In this document: positions 9,901-22,600 of the stretch, piece after piece
Position numbering within the stretch: the stretch's first letter is position 1
How the letters are laid out: every line of letters begins with the position of its first letter
Source: Saccharina japonica
Taxonomy: Eukaryota; Sar; Phaeophyceae; Laminariales; Laminariaceae
Length of the DNA: 64,000 nt
NCBI GenBank assembly: GCA_008828725.1
Contig: MEHQ01004440.1
Location: 214,664 to 278,663 of the forward strand
Direction: 5' to 3'
The notes under the pieces: model-generated
Told to the model about the DNA's origin: nothing
The model's database searches: none
What the model saw: only the letters and a program-made list of their open reading frames with translations
Program-made: the position numbers and the translations under genes

Positions 9901-12900
9901 CTGGGGCGGAGGGGAAGGGGGTGGGGAGAGGGGGACGGGGAGGGGGAGGTCGCACCTGGTGTACTGGACGTTCAACAGTATTTGCGCCAGTATTAGCACT
10001 TTTTGTAGCAGTATTTGCAGCAGTTTGGTGTCACACCAGCTCGTCGGGGATGGCTCTGCGGAGGCGGGCCAGGTGCGTTACGGAGGTTCCTTTTTGCACC
10101 AGTATTTGCATCAGTGCCCAAGCCAGTGTTTGCGCTTACGTTTTGCAGAACCAGCATTTGCTGAGGGTGATGGCGATGGTGATTATGACGGTGAACAAGC
10201 GAGCATGGATGTATTTCTTGATTGTGCGGAGGAAAGCGTCGTTTTGTTCCGTTCATGCGAACAAATTGCACGCCCCTTCCAAGAACGAAGATTGGGTTTT
10301 TAAGACTATGGATAGTAGGAGTTATGGTGCGCCCGAAGGCCTTTACCATTAATTACCTCAACCCCTAAACCCGCCACCCACCGCACCGACTCCGCCCCCC
10401 CGCGCTGCCCCCCCCCACTATGCCCGTGTTGCCTTGTTACAGGTACTGAAGATCGCTCTTAAAGTCTTCTGGTCCTGCACCCAGTTTGCGGTAAGCTTGG
10501 CCGACGCGATTCCCAGTCCAGCTCGCGATTTTTGTTTTTATTTTTATTTGGTGTTGGCGGGGAGGGGGGGGTGTACTCGATAGTCATGCATGGCCGTAGT
10601 CGTATGACCATAGACCCTCGCATCCCTACAATGCCGGGACGGAGCATGTCGGGTTTTCACCGACCAGGCAGGCATTGCTAGAGCACCAAGCGCGAAGCGT
10701 GGGGGGAGGTGTTGGATTTGGTGGCTGGGTATGGGGTGGTGTTTTTGGTCGTGGGGGTGATGGGGATGTGGGTGTTCGGTTGGTGCTGTTGTTGTCGGTG
10801 TTGGCGTTGGTGTTGTAGGTCGAGGTGGCGGTGTTGGTGTTGGGTCGGTAGCAACGATGGCGACGGTGGTCGCGTTGATGGGGGTGGTGAGGGTAGCGGG
10901 TACTGGTGTCTAGTTGGCGCTTGTGTTGAGTGTTGGTATTGGTGATATTGGTGTTGGTGTTTATGTTGGCGTAGGGTGTTGTTGGGGGTGGGGGTAGTGT
11001 TGGCGATGCTGGTTTTTAATTTTGATGATACTCTTGAGCGGTTGGACGAGAACGCTCGGCTCCCGTGGAGGTTCTGCGTGCTTCACCCCGCCCTCCCCCC
11101 ACCCCTGCGACCGCCTCCTTCGTTCCTGCTCGGTTCGCAGATACCCTCGGGAGAAGATTTGGAAGCCCTTAACGTGCCTTCCTGGATGGACCTCTGCGCC
11201 AAGGTGACTAACACCTTCGGAGTACCTGATCGCTTTATAAATCCTGTACAGCTGGCGTAAATCTCTCCGTTCAGGGGAACTTCTCAGACGTGCCCGAATG
11301 AAATGATGCTGGTTCTTTTGAGGAAGGGTTTTGTCACGAAGCTGTATGGCGTTCGTTCCCGACGGTGGGCTTATTTTTGGCTTTGGTTAACGGCGCCCAC
11401 CCCCCCGACCCGGAACTCTAACCCTAACCCTGGCCCTAACCAGAGGCATGCTGGGTTGGTTGGTGTGCCACCTGATCGTTGTGCTCGGAAAAACTCTGTT
11501 TGCTGTTCGGGCACATCTAAGGAAGTTCGCCTGAACGGACAGATACACGCAAACACAATACTGCTGTAACCCTACACTGGCACATAATTCCTTAATTGCT
11601 ACTTTTGCGCTGGGCTTCGTAGGGCATACATAGCGGGCTAATGTAACGACGCCGCACGCACTGCTGTAGCTCCCAGACATTCACTGGTGGCCCCGTTTCC
11701 TGCGTTGTGCTGCCGACTACCATTGTAACTTCCTACGAGTGTAAGCTAAGCTAAAATACATTTATATACGTATACATACCAGGTATATTTTAAGACACTG
11801 AAGTCTTGCTATTTAATAGTTTGTTTTGCGTACCCCTCGTCTTTGGAAATACGAGTGCTATTAATAGGAACGAATCCATTGCCATTCATGAGAGATAGTG
11901 TTTCTACTACACTATTAATAGCACTACTATTGTGCCACTATTAGTACAACTACGACGACCACCAGAACAACCACTGCTGCTGCTGCTATATATATATACT
12001 TTTTCTGGTAGAGCTGCAGCAGAACAAAGGCAAAGGCAACATCTTGACTGCTACTATGGAGCGTGTCGCCTGCTTACCTCCCTCTACATTTGTTTTGTGT
12101 TTTTTGTTCAGGTGCTAGCTAAGCCGTTGACGGGACAGCCCGAGACGGACGAGGAGAGGGAGATATGGCCCTGGTGGAAGGCCAAAAAGGTACAGCAGCA
12201 AGAGTGTTGTACTGTGCGCAGTAGAATGCTGCTGTGCAATAGTAGGGTACAGTAGAGTACTGCTATACCGCAGCAGAGTAGTGCTATACTGCGGTAAGTA
12301 CAGCATTCCTGGGAGTACAGTAGAGTGCCGTCCTAGAGTAGCGCATAGAGTACTGCGCAACACAGTAAGAGGCTACCGTTTTATTGCGCAACACGGTACA
12401 TAATACCATTTTATTTATACAATAGAGTACTGGAGAGCACGGTATAGTACTGTACTACAATAGTGTACTGTACAGCAGAGTAGAGTACAATGCATGATAA
12501 GCATTGTCGATGTGGCCTTGGTGGACGACCGAAAAGGATTCCACCACCAACAATTTGATAGCACTGCTGTAGATGTTATGTGCACCAACCAGTAAAACAC
12601 GTTCTATTTGTGTTGATGTGTATGAAGCAGAATGGCCCGTTGCGCTCGGCTGGTTACATTTGTGCGCACGGGTGACTCGTCTCTCTTCCGGCTGTTTTGC
12701 CCGTCTTGTTATTTTGTCGATGCTAAGTAGTTGTTGTTGTTGTTATTGTTGTTATTGTTGTTGTTATTGTTGTTTTATGTGGTTTTTCGTCTTGTACTCG
12801 TACGTGTTCATGTTCGTGTTCTAGTTTTTTGCTCTTGCTATTGTTTTCGTGCTTGCTCTTGTTCTTGTGCTCAATACTTTTGTTGCTCTTGTTTTTCGAC

Positions 12901-15900
12901 TCGACTCCTCGTCGACAGTGGGCCTGCAATATCGCGCAACGATTCTTCACGCGGTACGGGCAGCCGCACTACGCCGAGGAAAAGATGACCGACTTCGCGG
13001 AGGCATTTTCGAAGCAGCTGGCGCCGAAGCTGCTCGAGCAGGTACTTGAAGCATGATATGCCCGGAGACTGCAGTTAAGGCCTATGGCCGACGGTCTTTT
13101 GGGCTTGTGCCTGTATACCACTCTGTTCCGAAATAGAGGGGCCTTTTATGTTAAATATGAATATACCTCCGGCCCTTATATTTTGGGACAGAGACGTATA
13201 TATTTAGTAGTGAGTGTGGGAACTCCTAAATGTGTGGTTGACGACGACGGAAGCTGCCGTCATAAAAATATAGAAACGCGAAAACCTTTCAACCCCGTCC
13301 GCAATATTTTGCTCTAAAACAAGTTGTATGGTCGTACGAGTATACGTAGCCTGTCACAATAATCGCCCGCGACAACATTGTGAATATGGTGCCTAGCATG
13401 TTTTCTGAGTTTTTTGGGGAAAGCATGTTGATAATATGGGTAATTTGGAACCCTTGCCGTAAAAGCTGTTCAAAAGATGCACCACTAGAGCGATACAAAA
13501 TACGTTAAAATTCGTCGAGAAGCGAATTTCATTTTCCTTAGGGCATGTTTGGAAAAAAACGGTGGGTGAATCGTTGTCTTGGTTCGTTCAATACAACAAT
13601 TCCAGCACTCCAAAAAACGGGGCATTCTTGAATGAAAACCCCTGTAGTGTGTTGTACATTTTTGCATTTTTTGCTACTTTTTGGGAGGGACGCTTTGGGT
13701 TTGCAGCGTTCCCCCTCGCGGTTTGTCAAGTCCATTTAAGAGCATATGGCCCCGGAAGATATACGTATATGCAGTGGACCGCTCTCAACTGCCAAGGGGT
13801 ATGAGCCATAACTCATAGTGTGACTATATATGATATGTGTTGGTCCATAATATTGTTTTCCATCATCCTATTAATAGCGATGGCTCGTCGTGAATGTGTC
13901 ACATTTTAAAACACCCTGAAAGTCGAACTATCAGCTATTTAGATCGTTTGGTGTGTGTTCAGAACACAAAATAGAGTATACAAAAAGCAACAACACCGAG
14001 TATTGCATAATATTCGGTATTCTTTTTGTGTGAGTTATATACGGCAACCCCAACTAGACGACAGGTTTTTTGTTGTTGATACTGATTGTTGTGGTCACAT
14101 CAGCAAGAAGACTGGTGTATATGTACTTGTTTTTATGATACGAATATGTATATTATTTCTTATTCCTTGCCTTTTTTTTCTTTTCCTGTTTGAGCAGGTG
14201 ATGAACACGCTAGCGCTACGAGCGAGAGGGGAATACTGCACCAACAGGGTGGTCCACGCGTGCCTCGTGTTCGTCGGCCCCGCCACGGAGCTGTCCCACA
14301 CGTACAAACTGCTCAAGCCGCATCTCGACTTTCTTCTCTTCCAGGCGGTCTTCCCTGAGCTGTGCCTCTCCAAGAGCGACGTCGAGGTACACGATTTGGC
14401 TGGTTGGTTTGCTCACTGGCTTGCTGATTGCTGATTGGCTGACTGGTAACTGGAAGTGCAACTGCCGTAGTTGTTCTTACTGCTGAAGTCGCGTCTGGAT
14501 TTCTTCTCTGCCAGGCCGTCTTCCTGGAGTTGTGCTTCTTCAAAAGCGACTGCTTGGCCTGCTGATTGGTTGGCTTGGCATTGAATTTGTAGATGCCGTA
14601 ATGTATGATTGCCAGATTGGCTAGCTGATTGGCCTTCTGATGGGCTAGCTGATGGGCTCGCTGATTGGTTGGCTGGTGTTTGGAAACGCAGCTGCCGTAA
14701 CAAGCGATTGGCCGATTGGTTTACCGAGTGACTACTTGGTTGGCTGGGTGGCGATTGGAAGCGTAACTGCCGTAACAAATAATTGACGGCTCGCTGATTG
14801 GCTTGGTGTGCTTTCTGCTGCTGTTGCTGCTACTGCTGTTTCTGCGGTTGCTGCTGTTGCTGCTACTGCTGCTGCTGTGTTGCTGCTTCTGCCAATGCTG
14901 TTGCTACTGCTGCTGCTACTGCTGCTGCAGGCGTTTGATTCCGACCCTCACGAGTTCATCCACAAGACCAACGACCCGTCCGAGGACTACCTCTCGCCCA
15001 GAGTCCCGGCGATGAACTGCATCATCGACCTCGCCAAGTACCGAGGAAAAGACATCCTTCCCAAGGTAAGGGAAACCCTTTTTTTTGTTTCTAGTCCCCA
15101 AGGAGTTACTCTGTGCCCGTGACATCCTGTCGCGCGTTACTTGTTGTGTGCCGGTATGTTTTATGTGGTGTATACGTTGTATGTGCTGTATGCGCGGTAG
15201 TACCGGTGTATTTGTTCTATTTGTACTGTTTTTGCTGTTTATATGCGTGGTTTGTGCTGTAGTTATGTCACGATGGAGTGGGTATCGATGAAGTGGGTAT
15301 CTTGGAGTGGGTATCTTTTTTTCGTAGGTTCCTGGCATCAGGAGCTCTGTACCTTACCCAAAAAATCGATTTTCGAGAAACAACTGTGTATACGCGCATC
15401 CCCGCATCCCGATGAAAAATTCTGCTGCTGTCGGCAGAGAATGGGCTTTGGCTTTGAGACCCAGGCGAAACAAGGGGTATTCAGGGTTTTGCGAGTTTGA
15501 TGCTTCACTGAATGATGCTTCACCAAAAAAGCAATCCGTTTGTGAGTCTCCAAGGTGAAGCCTGGAGAAAACGCGCATCCGCACCCCCACCTGCCACCTC
15601 ATTTTTTTGGGCTATTTATAGTCGCAGTACGTATATATGTGTATATATAGAGCCAAATAATATTCCCAGTAAATTCTACTTCTTCTACAATGTGGAGTAC
15701 CCAGCTGTCCCGATGAGCAATTCCATGGGCCGACTAAAACCGTACATATCTGGCCGGAAATATAGTAGTCATTTGATGTTGACATCACAGCCCAAACGGG
15801 GATTATATATCCGGACAGAGAACGCAAGTGGGATACGTAGTTAATATATTCGATAGATTGTCCTCAGTGGAGGAACTCCGTCGGACTAATAAGTAGCCCC

Positions 15901-16241
15901 CCTACCGTGACATGACTCTGTTAGTAGGTATGTGCCGTATGTGCATGCGCGTTGCATGTGTTTTATGTGCTGCGTGCGTCGTGTGTGCCGCTTGTATCGT
16001 GTGTGCTGTATGCTCGGTATGCGCTGTGTGTCGTGTTTGATGTATGTGTTACTTGCGTTTAACGCTGTGTTTATGAAAGCTAAAGAGTGCGGGTTGATGG
16101 TGTTGTTACTATTTCACGCGCACCAGTTGACGAAGTTTCCAAGTATCCTGCTGCACAAATTCCTAGCAACGGCTGTTCTACCTGTCGTATGGTATTCAAC
16201 GAGTCTCTCGCTCTCCCTGTAGCTCTTACCCGAAACCTTCC

Positions 16242-16272
<31 letters not shown>

Positions 16273-16604
16273 TTCCACCATTGCCCACGTCACCTTATTC
16301 CCGTTCACATTGCCCTGTAGCTGTTAACTTACACGCAGAATGTTCTTCAGACCTACGCGGCGGCACCGGAGGCCCAGCGAGACCACCGCTTGAAAGATGG
16401 AGCTCTCGTTGCACTAGGGTGCGTGCTTTTGTTGGCATTTTTTTGTTTTCGTTGTTGCTATTGTTGGCATCGGTGTTGATATACGCGTAGTTCGTGAGAG
16501 TGGTGATGATGGTGTTGGGCTGGTGGTGGTGATGCGGAGGGGGGGTGACGGGGATGGTGAGGGCGGCGGTGTTGAGTATTTGGTTGATGTCTGTGTTGGT
16601 GGTA

Positions 16605-16635
<31 letters not shown>

Positions 16636-19600
16636 TAGCGGTGGTGGTGGTGGTTTAGTGGTGGTAGCGGTGGTGGTGGCGGTGCTGTTAGTTAGTGAAA
16701 GCGGTGTAGGTGTTGTTGATATTGTTGGTGACGTTTTGTGCCCGTGGTGTTGTGTTTGTGTTGTGTTTGTGTTGTGTTGTTGTGCTGTTCAAGTTGTTAA
16801 CAGCAAGTGACCAGTACCAGGTACGTCGTTCGAAATATAGGGCCTCTCAGGCTGCTGATGCCGCCGCTATTGTGTTGCTTTTTCGGTTTTTCGAAACCCT
16901 GCTATGTCACGGATACTTCGGTTTGTTCGTTGGCTTGATTGAGGGGTTGCTCGGTTGATTCGTTGGGTTGGATTGGGTGGGGGTTGTTTTTTTTTTTTTC
17001 AAATGAATTGAGTATCTGTTTTCTTAATTGGTGGAGTGATTGATGGGTTGACTGGTTAGTTTTTGGTCAAGAGGCATTGCATATTTCATTGATAGGCTCG
17101 CCCCAACCCAACACTCAATCCAACCCAACGTCATTGTCCCCCCCGCAAGGGTCTATGGTCATACGACTACGGCCATGCATGAATATCGAGTACACCCCCC
17201 CACCGCCCCCCCTACCCCATACCGCGGCGACAGAACGAACGAAAGTTGCTGTAGTCGCTGGTCCTCCTCCTTCTGCTTCTTCTCCTGTTGCAGCTGTTGC
17301 TGCCGCTGCGACTGCTGTTGTTGGCTCCTCATCGTTTTCTATTTGTTTCCTATCCCCGACCCCCCCTCACCCTGCCCCCCCCTCTCTTTACCACACCTCT
17401 TTCTCTGCGCGTCCGAAACACAGGAGCCTTTCCACTGTTCTTCTGAGATCTAAAAAGTACAGCTCCTCGCTGGAGGCGCTGATGGTGCAGCACGTGCTGC
17501 CGGAGTTTCAGAGTCCCGTAGGGTGAGTGTGAGACCGAGCAACCCCGAATTTTCTGGTGTCACTTGGTGGTGTTGTTGGTGCTGTGGAGTTTTGACATTC
17601 GGTCTGGATGATCCTCGCGCGTGTGGGTATGGGTCCTCCCGCCGGGCGCTGCAGTGTCACAAGACATGAGGGTACCGGCAGCCCGCAGCGATTCACGTTA
17701 AAAATCTATACCCCGCATTAAAAACGCCGTCCTTCAATTATGAAACCCAATAAGTCGAATAGTCGGCACCTCCGTTCCATGACTGACTATTATTTACAGT
17801 AGTCCGTCTAAAAACTCGTCGGCGACTCAGCTCGTGCTGACTATATTACGGGGGGCCATAGTAAATAGGGGACCCACGGCACAGGCAAAAACCTATATAT
17901 TTCCCTATTTTTAGTAACAATATTTGGTCCTATTTACTATGACGGGACAGGCAAAAACCTATATATTTCCCTATTTTTAGTAACAATATTTGGTCCTATT
18001 CACTATGATCCCCCGTGGTAACAGCCTTGATAACCTCTTGAGTTGTTTTAATGTTCCTCGCTCGTGTTTAGTCGAGGCAAGAGCGGGGCCGCTTAATAAT
18101 ATTTCGGCTGCCACCTTTGTGTAATATCAATGAAGCAAAACATCACCCGTGGACGTACAAAGTGAACTACAGTAGCTGAAAGTTTTGCAGCAGATCGCCC
18201 GCTTGATATCACACCGCCAGATCCCGATGTAAGCAAGCAGTTGTGTTTTTTTTTTCCGTTTTTTTTTTTCCAGACTTTTTTGTTTCGTTTTTTCTTCTCG
18301 TTGTTATTCGTTTTGGCTCGTTTCGTATGGGGATCTGCCGCTTTCCCTTTTTTCTATTCCTCTTCCTATTTTGTTTGCGCTTTTTGCGTGCCAAAATTCC
18401 CTGCTCTGGGTTTCGACTGATGGGTGGCGGCGTTTTTTTTAACATGTACTGATATGCTGTTAAACCTGTCAGGTTCATGAGATACCGAGCTTGCTGGATG
18501 ATGCAGAGATTTGCTCAGGCAGACTTCCAAGATCCCCAAACTATCTTGCGGTGCCTTAACAACACGCTCCAGGTGGGTCGGGGTGGGGCGCGAGGGGTTT
18601 CCACTGTTTTGATGATAGGCGTTTGATTGTGTAACTGCCACTTGTGTGCGCCCCCTCGCGGCACAGGTGTTCTGTCGTGTCCCGTGTGATGTGGTGTCGC
18701 GTGTTAACACTTCCACTACGTAACTGTTTTTTTGTTGCCACACTATTTCCCAGCAGTTTGTAAAACAAAACGTGGATGCGCAGTTCTAAATACGTTAATT
18801 GCGTCCCGTGCTACGTCGTGTCCCGTGTAGTTTGCTGGCCTGTGCGATGTGGTGCCCGATGTTGTGTTGTTTCCCGTTTCATGAACCTGTCCTGTGCCGC
18901 GTCTCATCGTGTCGCGTTGTCTTGTCGTCTTCCGTGTGACCTGGGGCCCCTTGTTGATGTCGTGTCCCGTGTCATGTTGTGTTTCTTGTTATGTGGTTTC
19001 CCGTATTATGTCGTGTCGCGTGCTATGTTGTGTCCCGTCTTGTGTGGTTTCCTGTGTTAAATATGGTGTCCCACGATCCTTCTGTGTCCCATGTGCAGTG
19101 CCTGCGGGATAGCGCCCTCCCCGTCCAGATCGAGGCGGCGTCTTCCCTTCGGTACCTGATCGAGCTGGACGAGGCGGAAGAGCCGGTGCTGCAAGTGCTC
19201 CCCGACATCCTCAACGAATACTTCCGCATCATGCAAGAGATAGGCCTTGATGAGGTGGGTCATTTGGGTAAACGGGTCATGGTATGCACCGCTTTCATTG
19301 TAGCCTTGAAGATATAGGCTGTATGGATGATGTGCGTCGTTGGGTTGGTCGGAGGGTGGACCATTGAGTTGACTTGGATGGGCTATTGGGTGAGTAAGTG
19401 TTGAGTTATTCACTGCGCGGGTCGTTGGTTCCATGGACAAATGGTTGATTGGGTAGATTTGTGATTTGATGGATGGGTGGTTGGGCAGATGGGGCCATGA
19501 AATTGATGGGTCGTTGGTCATTGGACGGCAGAAGCTATTGGATGGGGATAAGCCTTCAAAGGGAAAACAACGTGACGCGTGCTACGATATTGGTCCTGTT

Positions 19601-22600
19601 GGTTCTATAGGTGACTGAGTAGGCCAGTGGTCTATGCTATATAACCAACAAAATATGTACTTTGGGGTTCGTCGAATATCACCTTGCTGTATTGGTCTCC
19701 GGGGCACTCCCCTCGCCACGGACTAGTGTCCAGGAGCACACTATCAGGTCCCAGTGACACTTTTTGGTTAATTTGCTTCTGACTGGCGAGGCTCCTCAGC
19801 TCAAGAACTATGCCTAAATTCGCTGGAATACCATTTTTTTTGTGTTTTATGAGATCTAGGCCATTGGATGATGGTCCATGGGGTATGCGCTTACTTTCAA
19901 TTTCTGTCAGCGTCAGTGTTTGCGTGAGGTAACCGCGGAGCCCCGAAAAAGTCAGGGAGCACCCGTATCGGAGCATGCATCAACATGGCATCCACGAAAT
20001 GACGACTACCAATCAGCCACAGAAAGAAACGAAGGCTGCTCGGTGGAGGGGATAATGCCAACCAATAACACCGGGCTCCTATGCAAGAAGTTGCACGGTA
20101 CGCGCGCGCTGTACGTTCACGGGTTCTACTCGTAAGGCCGCACTTGTTCTCATTTTTTTTCATCGCTATGTGCGGCACACATGGGGGCCCAGCCCGCGAG
20201 GAGGGTCGACGGCTCTAACCTCTAACCCCCCCCGTAACGACAACGCCCCCTTCGTCGTCGCAGGTGGTGGCAGCGTTGGACATCATCATCGAGAAGTACC
20301 AGGACTACATTGCGCCCCACGCCTCCGCCTTAACGCAGCAGCTGACGAGATGTTTCTTGGAGTATGCCTCGGTGAGTGGAACCTGGAAACCCGTCGCGCT
20401 TATCCCGAGCGGTTCTTAGCAGGATGCAGCTCACCCTTCATGCGACTCGCCCAACACCTCACGGCGCTTCGCGCTTGGTGCTAGCAATACCTGCCTGGTC
20501 GGTGAAAACCCGATATGCTCGGTCCCGGCATTGTAGGGATGCGAGGGTCTATGGTCATAAGACTACGGCCATGCATGAAATTGAAGTACACCCCCTCCCC
20601 CCGCCCCACCCCCCTTTGAACGTTGCCAACGCAATGGTGATAGTTTAGTGAGCTGTTATGCCCGAAAGGTGCTCTGGTAAGTTGAAACCCGTCGTAATGA
20701 CGTCGTACCCCCCCTTTGAAGAAGGCCTACTCGGTGTCGAAATTATAGTACATCGTTCCAGAAGCGTGGGTTTCACATCTGATGCTGCCGTTGAGGCTTG
20801 CGTTGATGCTTGCGATGATGTATACGTTGGTGCTACCGCTCACCATCACGCGTTGATCACGACCATTCTGCGGTTGCACGTTATGGTTAGACCAAAGGTT
20901 ATGGTACCACTTTGTGGCTCGTTCATAATCTTATCAGCAACATAGTGCCAAAGAAAATGGGTGTACCCCTCGTATGGAGCATAAAGTTGGCCACTATGTT
21001 CCCCAAGATTGAAAAATCCAACAAAAAGGGGTGTCTCGTCATCATCTGACCCCTGAGATGATGCCAGGCACAATACGCCATTATCTTGGTTGGCTCTTTT
21101 ATTGTTCCGCAAATATATACGATAATACATGCCTTACACTATATACGAGAACGATACGTATAATATGTACGTATGACGTACACCGAGTACGTATACGAAA
21201 ACGATACGTACCATATTTTGAATACATACGAGTATTATGTTGCTTTGGCCATAGGCACTGCTGCTGCACAGCCTTTATCTTTGTTTGCCGAAATAAAAGT
21301 CGGGAAGAAAAAAGAGCCACAAAGTGGTACGATAACGTTTGGTCTTAGTGTCCACGTTGATGTTGACACTAGCATTTACGTTGACGGTACATAACGTTAT
21401 TGTCGTTGATGTTGAAGGGGGTGTTCGTTGTGACGTCGATGCTTACGCTTATGCCAACGCTGATGTATATAGCCGTATGTGCTACCGTTTACCAGACCCA
21501 GAGATGACGACCTAAACACTGTGACGAGAGTTTGGTGTTATCAGCCGTCTACAAGTTGTGTGAAAGCGTGCATCAGTACCAGTCGGACCATACTGTGCAC
21601 GTGTTGCGCGGCTCTTTGCATTCCACTGCGGATACCTAATTAAATGTTCCAGGCCCCTACCAATATGTGGTTGATGTTGTGATACACAGTTCTTGTGATA
21701 ACTGTTTCTTTCTGAGCTACCTAGTCTAAAGGATTTCACATTGACGCTTGATGTGTACGTTGATTTTTTTCGTTCGGTGTTTGCGTTGGATGTCGAGCGT
21801 TAATGGTTACGTTGAATATTAACGTTGAATGTTCAGATTGGATGTTTACGCTGATGTCACCGTTGAATGCTTACTTTTATGTTTTTGTTTGTATGTATAC
21901 GTTAGTGTTTACGTTGAATGTTGACGTTGATGTTTACGTTGAGTTATACGTTGAATTTTGACGCTGAATGTTGACGCTGGATGTTGGCGTTGATGCTTAC
22001 GTTGATGTACTCGTTGATGTTGACTGTTGACGTTCGATGTTTTTATGTTTGCGATGATGTTTGTGTTGACGTTCTATGTTGACGTTCAATGTTTACGTTG
22101 ATGTTTGTGTTGACGTTCAATGTTGACGTTGAGTATTTACGTCGATGTATTCGTTGGAGCAGGCGGGCAACGACGACGATGACGACGCTGCGATGGCGGC
22201 GAGCCAGGTCATCGAGGCGGTGTCGACAGTCCTCCAGAGCACGAAGGCCGTCCCGGAACTGTTTCCGGCGATGGAGGGGCATCTGTTGCCGATGCTCGCG
22301 CAGGTACGTTAGTGCATGCTAGGGCTATAGCGTTTATTGCCGACCCTATTTTGGTTGCTTTGGTTTGTGTTGGCTTGGTTTAGTGCGGAGGGTTTGCTTG
22401 GGTTGACTTCTTTCGGGTGGTTGTAACTTGGCTTGGCTTGCGGATTTGGTTTAGTTTGGTTCGATTCGGTTCGGTTTTGTCTGTTTTGTCCTGTCCTGTC
22501 CTGTCCTGTCTTGTCTTGTCTTTTCTTGTCTCTTTAGCGTTTTGTTTCGCGTTTGATCATTTTGAATGATTCGCCTCATCGCGGTTTCTCGATTTCTGTG

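Noticed and set aside
9171..10352. 393-codon open frame overlapping importin exon 4
   Set aside because: Only the part at 9713-9875 is real coding sequence; the rest is intron sequence and repeat R read through by chance.
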